In this document: positions 1 to 7,164 of the stretch, in pieces
Numbering within the stretch: the first letter of the stretch is position 1
How the letters are laid out: each line of letters starts with the position of its first letter
DNA from: Rhizobium sp. BG4
GTDB lineage: Bacteria > Pseudomonadota > Alphaproteobacteria > Rhizobiales > Rhizobiaceae
Direction: 5' to 3'
DNA length: 64,000 nucleotides
Assembly: GCF_016864575.1 (NCBI RefSeq)
Contig: NZ_CP044126.1
Location: forward strand, 620,001 to 684,000
The notes under the pieces: generated by a model
The model's input: only the letters and a program-made list of their open reading frames with translations
Told to the model about the DNA's origin: nothing
Database searches by the model: none
Made by a program: the position numbers and the translations under genes

Positions 1-22
1 TGCCCGGCTGCCGTCACTTGCC

Positions 23-36
23 TTGACCTAGATCAA
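23..36. promoter_or_regulatory. FNR/FixK-type anaerobox upstream of cytochrome b561
   Basis: TTGACCTAGATCAA is a full match to the rhizobial FnrN/FixK consensus TTGAY-N4-ATCAA. It lies 71 bases before the ATG at 108, a normal activator distance. I infer that the cytochrome b561 gene is switched on when oxygen is low. Confidence 0.85.
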
Positions 37-107
37 CCGATGCGCGGCATTCACGTTCGTGTCAGTTTCGTCAGGCACGGAGAGGAGCCAACAGCCGGGA
101 GCCGTTC

Positions 108-599
108 ATGCCGAAGACAAGCTATTCCCTCACCCAGCGCATCCTTCATTGGAGCATGGCGCTGCTGATCTTCTTCAATCTGCTGTTCCCTGACGGCATG
201 AACCGCTGGCACCACCTGCATAGGAGCGGCCAGCCGATATCACCCGACGATATCGCCGGCGCCAATATCCACGCCTATATCGGCATCCTGATCCTGGTGC
301 TCGCGGCACTTCGCCTGATCGTGCGGGCGCTCTCCGGCGCCCCGGCCGAAGCCGAGGGATCACCGGCCGTGCTGCATCTCGTGGCGCGGGCAACCCACGC
401 CGCGCTCTATCTGCTGCTCTTCGCCATGCCGCTGTCCGGCATTGCCGCCTATTACTTCGGGATCGACAGCCTCGGCTCGCTGCATGGCGGCCCGGTCAAG
501 ATGCTGCTCTGGGTGCTGATCTCGCTGCATGTGCTCGGCGCCTTCGCCCAGCACTTTTATTGGCGGACGAACGCGCTGCGCCGCATGACGATCGGCTGA
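108..599 (+). CDS. Cytochrome b561 family protein
   Basis: 163-aa integral membrane protein of the bacterial cytochrome b561 family, which carries di-heme b and moves electrons between quinol or other donors and partner redox proteins in the inner membrane. Four hydrophobic segments are visible (about residues 14-30, 53-70, 92-112 and 132-150). Candidate heme histidines lie in the first segment (RILHWSM), the third (ARATHAAL) and the fourth (ISLHVLG and FAQHFYW), as usual for the family. The length is typical. An AGGAG-like ribosome site lies upstream, and a perfect FNR/FixK box at 23-36 predicts microaerobic expression. The physiological electron partner cannot be read from the sequence; the hemerythrin-like gene on the opposite strand is convergent and may belong to the same oxygen regulon. 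Confidence 0.9.
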   Translation: MPKTSYSLTQRILHWSMALLIFFNLLFPDGMNRWHHLHRSGQPISPDDIAGANIHAYIGILILVLAALRLIVRALSGAPAEAEGSPAVLHLVARATHAALYLLLFAMPLSGIAAYYFGIDSLGSLHGGPVKMLLWVLISLHVLGAFAQHFYWRTNALRRMTIG

Positions 600-605
600 A
601 ACAGG

Positions 606-1100
606 TCAGACGCCGTCGGCCTCGAGTTCCCGGTGCCGGACCGGCCGTTGCTCCGCCTTCGCCGCAGCCATACGGATATCGCAGAGCATCTGCCGTTCCA
701 GCTTGATCTGCCGGCGCATCGGGCCGGAAAACAGCCGCAGTGCCTGACCGACGGCACCGGGCGAAAGCTGGCTGCGTCCCGCCGCAAGTCCCGTCAACGC
801 CGCGATTGCCTGCTGTGCCGCATCGAGCTCGGCCGCGCGGCAGGCGGCGCGCAATTCCCGGAGGTTTGCGATTTCGGCTGCCTTGGCGATCAAGGGCAGC
901 GCGGAGCAGATCAGCCGCTCTTCCAGCCGATGGGTTTCTGCCAGCAGCGGCCCGAGTTCGCGGGCCATCGTCGCGCAGAGCGCATTGTCGACATGGCACG
1001 GCAGGAAGTCGGCGATCGCCTCCAGAAAATCGCACCAGGAGAGGAGTTTCGTATGACACGCCTCCAGTTCCTCAAGCCCGCCCGGCATCACATCAGTCAT
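606..1100 (-). CDS. Hemerythrin-like (HHE) protein
   Basis: 164-aa soluble, all-helical protein. A histidine near residue 16, one in the PCHVD stretch near 36, and a THRLEE motif near 55-60 resemble the di-iron ligand pattern of hemerythrin HHE-cation-binding proteins, which bind O2 or NO or sense redox state. The C-terminal half lacks an obvious classic second HHE histidine pair, so di-iron binding is an inference. It is convergent with cytochrome b561 (6-bp gap). A TTGAG-N4-ATCAA box lies about 76-89 bp upstream of its start, which fits FnrN/FixK control, a common setting for rhizobial hemerythrin-like proteins. It could also be a plain helical protein of unknown function. Confidence 0.65.
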   Translation of the reverse strand: MTDVMPGGLEELEACHTKLLSWCDFLEAIADFLPCHVDNALCATMARELGPLLAETHRLEERLICSALPLIAKAAEIANLRELRAACRAAELDAAQQAIAALTGLAAGRSQLSPGAVGQALRLFSGPMRRQIKLERQMLCDIRMAAAKAEQRPVRHRELEADGV

Positions 1101-1175
1101 CGCTACCCCCGATCAGAACGGCCGGGCAATGCCACGGCCTCCCGTCGGCGATAGACGCAGATGCGAGACCTTTCC

Positions 1176-1189
1176 TTGAGAGAGATCAA
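1176..1189. promoter_or_regulatory. FNR/FixK-like box (TTGAG variant)
   Basis: TTGAGAGAGATCAA keeps the 5-4-5 layout of the anaerobox with one deviation (TTGAG for TTGAY). It lies upstream of the minus-strand hemerythrin-like gene that starts at 1100. With perfect boxes at 23-36 and 3820-3833 nearby, a functional site is plausible. Confidence 0.55.
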
Positions 1190-1213
1190 CAAGCAAGGAT
1201 TTGTTGGGCGGGA

Positions 1214-1774
1214 TTACTTCGCCTTGAAGTCGACGAGCAGCGACTTGAGCTCGATTTCGCGCACGCGGCGCGCGGCCTCTTCGGGCTCGACCCAGGCAAG
1301 CACGCGCTGGCCACGCTCCTTGAAATCATCGACCTGTTCGAGAACCTCGACCGGATAGATATCGACGATGCAGGGGGCGACGTCGCCGTTGTCGAGCCAT
1401 TTCAAATAGGTGTAGCGGCCGATCGGTTTCTTGCCGACAGTGCCGCGAACGCCCGCCTCTTCCCACGCTTCCGTGGCGGCGGCCTCGTAGGGCTTCTTTT
1501 TCTTCATCGGCCAGCCCTTGGGGATAACCCAGCGGCCGCTCGCGCGCGAAGTCAGGATCAGCACTTCGATGCCGTTAGGCCCGCGACGGAAACAGAGCGC
1601 GCCATATTGCTGCTTGAAGGCGCCGGTAAACAGCTTGTCGGGCTTGGCGGCCAACTGCTGCAGCAGCGTCTTCGGCCTTTCCGGTGGCGGCTTGCGCTCT
1701 TTCTTCTTGGGCACCATCAGCAGCGGCTGGTTCAGCCATTCGCCGCGATGCGCATATGAAGAGATAAAGTTCAT
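1214..1774 (-). CDS. NUDIX hydrolase
   Basis: 186 aa. The NUDIX box is visible around residues 75-97: a glycine-rich start in GWPMKKKKPYEAA followed by AATEAWEEAGV, matching the core REx2EExGx with A-T-E in place of R-E. The family hydrolyses nucleoside diphosphates linked to another moiety; rhizobial members of this short lysine-rich type are close to diphosphoinositol-polyphosphate phosphohydrolases, but the substrate is not set by the sequence. The ATG at 1774 is chosen over the upstream in-frame start at 2026 because it has a GGAG ribosome site and the added residues are low-complexity arginine-rich. The lysine/proline-rich N-terminal tail (KKKERKPPPERPK) is typical of rhizobial orthologues. 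Confidence 0.85.
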   Translation of the reverse strand: MNFISSYAHRGEWLNQPLLMVPKKKERKPPPERPKTLLQQLAAKPDKLFTGAFKQQYGALCFRRGPNGIEVLILTSRASGRWVIPKGWPMKKKKPYEAAATEAWEEAGVRGTVGKKPIGRYTYLKWLDNGDVAPCIVDIYPVEVLEQVDDFKERGQRVLAWVEPEEAARRVREIELKSLLVDFKAK

Positions 1775-2002
1775 GCCTGCTCCGCCGGAACGACTCAGCC
1801 GCCCGCTTCTCCGCCGCCTATGCGGCACCGGGACAAATTGCAGCCCAAGAGCAAAAGGGCAAGTGCGACCTGCAGACACTATGAGATTTTGATACCGGAG
1901 CCTCCCACCACGAATGGAATGCTTAGGCGCTTGGGTCCATCTCTGGCGCAGCATGTCCGGCGGCGCCAATCGGCACGCCTGCACCCGATCACAAGACTGA
2001 AA

Positions 2003-2125
2003 ATGGAAATGACGATGCGCCTGCAACAGCGGCCGTTCACGGTCGAGATCAAGAAGAAACGCCCGCTTGCAAAGCCGGCACCCGCCCTGCCCGTATCGAA
2101 CATCAAGCAGGGGAAGCCAGCGTAA
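2003..2125 (+). CDS. Small basic protein, translationally coupled
   Basis: 40-aa basic ORF with alternative in-frame ATGs at 2009 and 2015. Its core, RPFTVEIKKKRPL, is lysine/arginine-rich. Its TAA overlaps the ATG of the next ORF (TAATG at 2123-2127), which suggests translational coupling. No family recognised. The overlap and the plausible composition support a real gene, but the short length keeps confidence moderate. Confidence 0.45.
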   Translation: MEMTMRLQQRPFTVEIKKKRPLAKPAPALPVSNIKQGKPA

Positions 2126-2364
2126 TGGTCAGCCGCAGCCTACCGCACGAATATTTCGTTCTAACGCCTGCGCAGAAGACGGGGCCTGTTATCGGCCATC
2201 TCGACGGTCGGCCGATCGCTGCGGCGGTCATCGACAGGGATGGCGGGCGCTACCGTTTCGTCGGCATTGCCGCTCGCGATCGCCGTGGCCGACTCGACGT
2301 GACGGCGCTAAAGCCGGGCGAATGGATCGTCACTCCCGATCTCGTCTATGCCGAAGCGGCCTAG
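2125..2364 (+). CDS. Hypothetical protein (79 aa)
   Basis: 79-aa soluble protein that starts inside the stop codon of the 40-aa ORF. The segments GHLDGRPIAAAVIDRDGGRYRFVGIAARDRRGRL are too regular to be noise: repeated beta-strand-like blocks with DG turns suggest a small beta-barrel or sheet domain. It ends one base before the convergent hemN stop. No family recognised and no function proposed. Confidence 0.55.
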   Translation: MVSRSLPHEYFVLTPAQKTGPVIGHLDGRPIAAAVIDRDGGRYRFVGIAARDRRGRLDVTALKPGEWIVTPDLVYAEAA

Positions 2365-3717
2365 CTACGCCGCCTTGCTATACGTGCGGCCGGGCGCGCC
2401 GAAATAGGCATCGAAGGCGGATGCCACGGCGCGGACCATGAAGCGGGCGTCCCCGGAAACGGAGAGGCGCCCGTCCGACAAGCTCGCGACGCCATCTCGG
2501 AGCAATTGCTCCAGCCGCTCGTTGCGCTCGGTCAGGAAAGCGTGGTCATAGCCGGCCGTTTCGCAGAGACCGGCGATATCGACCTGGAAATCGCACATCA
2601 GCCGCTCGATCACCTTTGCGCGCAGCTTGTCTTCGTCGCTCAGCCGATAACCTTTGGCGGTCGGCAGGATGCCGGAAGCGATGCGCTCGCCATAGCGGCC
2701 AAGCGGCACCTCGTTTTGCACATAGCCGCCGGGAAGCCGCCCGATCGATGAGGCGCCGAGACCGATCAAGGTCTCGCAGTCGTCGGTCGTATAACCCTGA
2801 AAATTGCGGCGCAACGTTCCCGATGCAGCAGCGACGGCCAATTGGTCGTGCGGCAGGGCGAAGTGATCGAGGCCGATCTGGACATAGCCGGCCTCAACCA
2901 GCGCCTCGGCGATCGCTTCCGCCTGGGCGTTGCGCTGCGGCGCATCCGGCAGCACCGCCTCGTCGATCAGCCGCTGATGCTTCTTGAACGACGGCACGTG
3001 CGCATAGCCGAATACCGCGAGGCGCTCGGGGCGGAGTTCGACAGCCATCTTCACCGTCTCAAGACAGGAGGCGACCGTCTGATGCGGCAGCCCGTAGATC
3101 AGGTCGAAATTGATGCTCTCGGTCCCGTTTGCGCGCAGGCCCTCGACTGCCGCCCTGGTCTGCTCGACGGTCTGGATGCGGTTGATCGCGTGCTGCACCG
3201 CCGGATCGAAACTTTGGACGCCGAGGCTGGCGCGATCGACGCCGTTTTCGCCGAGCGCGGCGACCATTTCCGCGGTGAGCGTCCGCGGATCGATCTCGAT
3301 GGCGACGCTGCTTCCCGCCTCGAAGCGGAAGGCGCTGCGCAGCTTCTTCATCAACGCCGCGAAGGCATCCGGACGGATGATCGTCGGTGTGCCGCCACCG
3401 AAATGAACGTTCTTGACCCCAAGCCCGTTACCGGCCGCCTCCGACACCAGTTCGATCTCCTCGGCGAGGAGGTCGAGATAGTCAGCCACCGGGCCGTCCT
3501 GGCGGGTCACCGACGTATGGCAGCCGCAATACCAGCACATTGCCCGGCAGAACGGGATGTGCAGGTAAAGCGACACGGGATCCGATGGGCTGAGCGCCGC
3601 CAGTCCGGCCGCATAATCCTCTGGCCCGACAGCGGCTGAAAAGGCGGGCGCGGTCGGGTAGCTGGTGTAGCGCGGCAGGCGGGCTTCGCCATATTTGGCG
3701 ACAAGGGCGTTGGACAT
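2365..3717 (-). CDS. hemN: Oxygen-independent coproporphyrinogen III oxidase
   Basis: 450-aa radical SAM enzyme that converts coproporphyrinogen III to protoporphyrinogen IX without oxygen, in the cytoplasm. The 4Fe-4S/SAM motif is at residues 57-66 (C57-RAM-C61-WY-C64-G-C66), followed by FGGGTP near 112. The N-terminal YTSYPTAP and the C-terminal HemN domain are those of true HemN rather than HemW. The start at 3717 (MSNALVAK) is preferred over 3738 because GAAGGAAG lies at the right distance upstream. An FNR/FixK-like box (TTGTT-N4-ATCAA) lies 57 bp before the start, as expected for a heme-synthesis step needed under microaerobiosis or in nodules. Confidence 0.95.
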   Translation of the reverse strand: MSNALVAKYGEARLPRYTSYPTAPAFSAAVGPEDYAAGLAALSPSDPVSLYLHIPFCRAMCWYCGCHTSVTRQDGPVADYLDLLAEEIELVSEAAGNGLGVKNVHFGGGTPTIIRPDAFAALMKKLRSAFRFEAGSSVAIEIDPRTLTAEMVAALGENGVDRASLGVQSFDPAVQHAINRIQTVEQTRAAVEGLRANGTESINFDLIYGLPHQTVASCLETVKMAVELRPERLAVFGYAHVPSFKKHQRLIDEAVLPDAPQRNAQAEAIAEALVEAGYVQIGLDHFALPHDQLAVAAASGTLRRNFQGYTTDDCETLIGLGASSIGRLPGGYVQNEVPLGRYGERIASGILPTAKGYRLSDEDKLRAKVIERLMCDFQVDIAGLCETAGYDHAFLTERNERLEQLLRDGVASLSDGRLSVSGDARFMVRAVASAFDAYFGAPGRTYSKAA

Positions 3718-3773
3718 CGTGGCTTCCTTCACAAGCAATCCCGCCCTTATGGCGCCCCGGCGAAGGCATCTCC

Positions 3774-3787
3774 TTGTTCTAGATCAA
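3774..3787. promoter_or_regulatory. FNR/FixK-like box for hemN
   Basis: TTGTTCTAGATCAA has the anaerobox layout with one imperfect half-site. It lies about 57-70 bp upstream of the minus-strand hemN start and 33 bp away from a second, perfect box that faces the gene at 3901. Confidence 0.7.
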
Positions 3788-3819
3788 TGAACCGGCCGCC
3801 ATACAGCGAGCCCGCGACT

Positions 3820-3833
3820 TTGATGCAGATCAA
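3820..3833. promoter_or_regulatory. Perfect FNR/FixK anaerobox
   Basis: TTGATGCAGATCAA is a perfect TTGAT-N4-ATCAA palindrome. Its centre is 46 bp from the box at 3774-3787. It is placed to activate the plus-strand 114-aa gene starting at 3901 (68 bp downstream) and may also help the divergent hemN. Confidence 0.85.
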
Positions 3834-3900
3834 AGCGCGTGGCCGCCCGCGCGATAGCATTGCCGCGTTGCGGACCGGTGCGCGAAGGAGAGACCGTTCA

Positions 3901-4245
3901 ATGCGATACGCCATCATCGCCGCCCGGTTCGACGAGCGGGCAAAGTCCGGACGCATCGAGCTTCACGACGGCGCGCAGGCGAGAACGGTTGTAGTCACCC
4001 GCCGCGCGCTCCTCAGCATCGCCTCGCCGCCGCGGGCGAACGAGGCCCGATTGCTCCAGAACCTCGACGCCTTCTGCGAGATCGCCTTGAGCCCGGAAAT
4101 AGCGCCCGACAAGAATGGCGAGACCACCATCACCGCCAAGCACGTCAGGACCTGGCGGGGCACACCGGTTGACGAGCCGGTCTGGAGCTGGCGCAAAAGC
4201 CAACCACCCTCAGCGGATCGAAGCGCGTTCCCGCAATCTCTATAA
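3901..4245 (+). CDS. Hypothetical protein under an anaerobox
   Basis: 114-aa soluble protein with no recognised domain. The start at 3901 has a strong AAGGAGAG ribosome site; the in-frame upstream extension to 3787 runs through both FNR boxes and is rejected. The N-terminal half is strand-rich (MRYAIIAARFDE, ARTVVVTRRALLSIA), and the C-terminus ends in a tryptophan-containing stretch (TWRGTPVDEPVWSWR). The perfect anaerobox 68 bp upstream and the divergent hemN suggest a role in low-oxygen physiology; beyond that nothing can be assigned. Confidence 0.7.
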   Translation: MRYAIIAARFDERAKSGRIELHDGAQARTVVVTRRALLSIASPPRANEARLLQNLDAFCEIALSPEIAPDKNGETTITAKHVRTWRGTPVDEPVWSWRKSQPPSADRSAFPQSL

Positions 4246-4287
4246 AGACGCTGGCGCAGGCTGCGGGCCTGAAGGATACTGCCGAAG

Positions 4288-4848
4288 ATGACCTTACTGA
4301 CCTTCTCTCTCGGCGTTCTCGCGCTGCTGATCATGCCCGGCCCGACCAACGCGGTCCTCGCCATGGCGTCGGCAGGCATCACGGCTGCCCGGCTGCTGTC
4401 GCTGCTTGGCGCGGTGCTCGCGGCCTATCTGATCGTCATCATTCCGGTCTCGGGGATTGCCGGACCCTACCTGCAGGCGCATCCCGTCGTCGCCCAGAGC
4501 GTTCGCATCGTCTCGGCGATCTGGGTGCTGTCACTGGCGCTGAAACTTTGGAAAGCCGATCCCGACGCCGGCGCCACCAAGATCGGGCCGCGGCATCTCT
4601 TCGTCACGACGCTCCTGAACCCCAAGGCGATCATCATCGGCCTGACGATGGTGCCCGCCGTTGAGGCGCCGCTTGCGCTCGCGATCCTGAGCTTTGCCGC
4701 CTGTGTCACACTCACATCGGCAATCTGGATCGGGCTCGGGCGGCTAATTGCCGGAAACGGCGGCGGCATGCCCCTCTTGGCGCAGCGTTGCGGCTCGGCC
4801 GTTCTGATGGCCTTTTCGATCACGCTTGCGGTCAGCGCCGTCGCCTGA
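4288..4848 (+). CDS. LysE/RhtB-family exporter
   Basis: 186-aa membrane protein, slightly shorter than the usual 200-210 aa of the family. The N-terminal signature MPGPTNAVLAMASAG corresponds to the conserved PGP motif after the first helix, and LLNPKAIIIG near residue 110 is the conserved NPK motif. Five to six hydrophobic segments are visible. The family exports amino acids (lysine, threonine, homoserine lactone) or related metabolites across the inner membrane; the substrate is unknown here. It ends one base before the convergent LacI gene. No operator was recognised. Confidence 0.85.
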   Translation: MTLLTFSLGVLALLIMPGPTNAVLAMASAGITAARLLSLLGAVLAAYLIVIIPVSGIAGPYLQAHPVVAQSVRIVSAIWVLSLALKLWKADPDAGATKIGPRHLFVTTLLNPKAIIIGLTMVPAVEAPLALAILSFAACVTLTSAIWIGLGRLIAGNGGGMPLLAQRCGSAVLMAFSITLAVSAVA

Positions 4849-4849
4849 C

Positions 4850-5929
4850 CTACGATTTCTTCTTGGCCGTCGAAGTCCGAACGACCAGCGGACCGTCGAC
4901 CTTGATCGTCATCGGCCGCAGCGACTTGCCGTGCACGGCCATGTCGATCAGCGTCTCCGCGGCTTTCTGACCCATTTCATAGTTCGGCAGAACCAGCGTC
5001 GAGAGCGGCGGGTGCGTGTAACGCGCCAGTTCCTGGTCGTCGTAGCCCATGACCGACAGATCCTCGGGCACCCGAAAACCCTTCTCGGCTGCCGCCTCCA
5101 TAACACCGATGGCCATCAGGTCATTGCCGCAGAAGATCGCCGTCGGCGGGCTCTGCATGGAGAGCAGATCAAGGCCGGCCTCGTAGCCGCGCAGCGGCAG
5201 CCAGTCGCCATCGCGCACCAGCGTCTCGTCGAAAGCGACATCGACTGTGGCGAGCGCCTGCTTGTAACCCTTCAGGCGATCTGCCGCCGCGTCCATCCAC
5301 GGTTCGCCATTGATGAAGCCGATGCGCCGGTGGCCGAGCGAGGTCAGATGCGCGGTCGCGGCAAAGCCACCCGCCACTTCGCCTGGAACGATCGCCATAT
5401 GCTGGCGCGGCTCGGCATAGCAGTTCAGCAACACGGTCGGGATATCCTTGAGCAGCTTCGGTACCTTGACCTTGCGGGTGAAGATCGTTGCGTAGATCAC
5501 CCCGATGATCGAGGGATCGCGCAGCACGGAGCGCAGCACCGCATCTTCGAGATCCGGGTTCGACCGCGTCGCGTGCGCCGATGTCAGGAAGCCCTGCTCG
5601 AAGGCAAAGTCGCGCACGCCGTCGAGGCTGACGACAGGATGCGGGCTGGTGGAGATTTCGTCGACGATGAAGGCGATCGTGTCTTTTTCGATTCGTGTCT
5701 CGGGCGGCGCTTCATGACGGACACTTGGTAATTTATAACCAATTTTATGAGCAGCCTCCAAAACCTTGGCCTGGGTCTCCGGAGAGATGCGCGATCCCGA
5801 CATTTCATTGAGCACGAGCGACACGCTGGACTGCGAAACACCCGCAATACGGGCAACATCTGTCATTGTAGGCCGTCCAGCCTCACCGCGGCGCCCTGTT
5901 TCCCCGCCGCGGCCATTCTTCTTCGCCAT
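4850..5929 (-). CDS. LacI-family transcriptional regulator
   Basis: 359 aa. The N-terminal helix-turn-helix PTMTDVARIAGVSQSSVSLVLNE is classic LacI, starting at about residue 20 after a lysine/glycine-rich leader. A periplasmic-binding-protein-like effector domain follows (residues about 85-355), with the usual FCGNDLMAIG and MGYDDQELARY elements. The start at 5929 has a GGGAGGA ribosome site. It is divergent from the sugar ABC operon beginning at 6100; the intergenic region carries a GCTAATA-T-TATTAGC palindrome and repeated ATTAGCT motifs, the likely operators. I infer local repression of that operon relieved by its substrate. Confidence 0.93.
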   Translation of the reverse strand: MAKKNGRGGETGRRGEAGRPTMTDVARIAGVSQSSVSLVLNEMSGSRISPETQAKVLEAAHKIGYKLPSVRHEAPPETRIEKDTIAFIVDEISTSPHPVVSLDGVRDFAFEQGFLTSAHATRSNPDLEDAVLRSVLRDPSIIGVIYATIFTRKVKVPKLLKDIPTVLLNCYAEPRQHMAIVPGEVAGGFAATAHLTSLGHRRIGFINGEPWMDAAADRLKGYKQALATVDVAFDETLVRDGDWLPLRGYEAGLDLLSMQSPPTAIFCGNDLMAIGVMEAAAEKGFRVPEDLSVMGYDDQELARYTHPPLSTLVLPNYEMGQKAAETLIDMAVHGKSLRPMTIKVDGPLVVRTSTAKKKS

Positions 5930-5997
5930 CCAAATATCCTCCCGATGATTTGCTGCAGCGCAAACCAAAATTTGTGCAATAGCTCATAAAATGACGC

Positions 5998-6035
5998 TTG
6001 ACTTGCTAATATTATTAGCTGCAAGATTAGCTCAT
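5998..6035 (+). promoter_or_regulatory. Putative promoter and LacI operator region
   Basis: A TTGAC -35 element (5998-6002) is followed by a perfect palindrome with 7-bp arms, GCTAATA-T-TATTAGC (6005-6019). TAGCTCAT occurs twice, at 5980-5987 and 6028-6035. An operator between the -35 and the -10 would block RNA polymerase, consistent with repression of the 6100 operon by the divergent LacI protein. Confidence 0.55.
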
Positions 6036-6099
6036 GTGAAGCAGTTATTGCTCACTGCCGGTTGGGAAGATACCGGAAAATTCGGGAGGAGAAACTGAG

Positions 6100-7083
6100 A
6101 TGTCCGCATTCTCACGTCGCACATTCATGCTCGCTGCAACCGCACTCGGCGCCGTCGCCGTTGCCGGCAGCGTTGCCATGGCAGAAGTCCCTGCGCTGAA
6201 GCACAAGGACAAGTACAAGGTCGGCTTCGCGCAGACCGAATCCAACAATCCGTGGCGTATCGCGCAGACCGAAAGCATGAAAGCAGAAGCTGCAAAGCTC
6301 GGCTATCAGCTGGTCTATACCGATGCTGCCGGTTCTGCCGCCAAGCAGGTCGCGGACGTCAACTCGATGATCGCCCAGGGCGTCGACCTGATCTTCCTGT
6401 CGCCGCGCGAAGAAAAGCCGCTCATCCCGGCCGTCAAGGCCGCTGAAAAGGCCGGCATTCCCGTTATCCTGCTCGACCGCAGCGTCGATCCGAAGCTCGC
6501 AAAGCCCGGCAAGGACTACCTGACCTTCATCGGCTCCGACTTCATCAAGGAAGGCCAGCGCGTTGCCGAATGGCTGGCGAAGAACGCCAACGGCAAGAAG
6601 AAGATCATCGAACTCGAAGGCACGACCGGTTCCTCGCCGGCCAACGACCGCAAGAAGGGCTTCGATGACGCGATCAAGGCCGCCGGCGGCTTCGAGATCG
6701 TCGCTTCGCAGTCCGGCGACTTCGCCCGCGACAAGGGCCGCCAGGTTGCGGAAGCCCTGCTTCAGGCCCATCCGGATGCCGATATCATCTACGCTCACAA
6801 TGACGAAATGGCGATCGGCGCCATCTCGGCCATCGAAGCAGCTGGCAAAGTGCCCGGCAAGGACATCCTCGTCCTGTCGATCGACGGCGGCAAGGAAGCC
6901 GTCGGCCTCGTGGCAGATGGCAAGATCGGCGCTGTCGTAGAATGCAACCCGCGTTTCGGGCCGAAGGCTTTCGAAACGATGGCGCGCTACGCCAAGGGCG
7001 AAAAGATCGAGCCATGGGTCATCAACGAAGACAAGTTCTATGATGCATCCAACGCCAAGGCCGAGCTCTCCAGCGCATACTAA
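6100..7083 (+). CDS. Sugar ABC transporter substrate-binding protein (YtfQ-like)
   Basis: 327-aa periplasmic binding protein with a signal peptide (RRTFMLAATALGAVAVAGSVAMA, cleavage near residue 28). The RR at 5-6 also gives a weak twin-arginine look. The mature part matches the galactofuranose-binding YtfQ pattern: GFAQTESNNPWRIAQ, LLDRSVD, ELEGTTGSSPANDRKKGF and YAHNDEMAIGAI. This family binds furanose sugars or related pentose/polyol compounds for CUT2 transporters. First gene of the operon, with GGGAGGAGAAA as ribosome site. A strong hairpin after the stop probably keeps this gene expressed above the downstream ATPase and permeases. Confidence 0.92.
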   Translation: MSAFSRRTFMLAATALGAVAVAGSVAMAEVPALKHKDKYKVGFAQTESNNPWRIAQTESMKAEAAKLGYQLVYTDAAGSAAKQVADVNSMIAQGVDLIFLSPREEKPLIPAVKAAEKAGIPVILLDRSVDPKLAKPGKDYLTFIGSDFIKEGQRVAEWLAKNANGKKKIIELEGTTGSSPANDRKKGFDDAIKAAGGFEIVASQSGDFARDKGRQVAEALLQAHPDADIIYAHNDEMAIGAISAIEAAGKVPGKDILVLSIDGGKEAVGLVADGKIGAVVECNPRFGPKAFETMARYAKGEKIEPWVINEDKFYDASNAKAELSSAY

Positions 7084-7101
7084 GCTCCCAAAGTGACCGC
7101 T

Positions 7102-7144
7102 CCGGCCGGTTCGGCAAATGCCGTTCCGGCCGGCTTTTCTTCTA
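7102..7144 (+). terminator. Intercistronic attenuating terminator
   Basis: CCGGCCGG (7102-7109) pairs with CCGGCCGG (7126-7133), with an inner TCGGCA/TGCCG stem, and is followed by TTTTCTTCT. It sits between the binding-protein gene and the ATPase gene, so it probably lowers transcription of the downstream transport genes. Confidence 0.7.
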
Positions 7145-7164
7145 TAGATAATGGAGTGGTCGAC

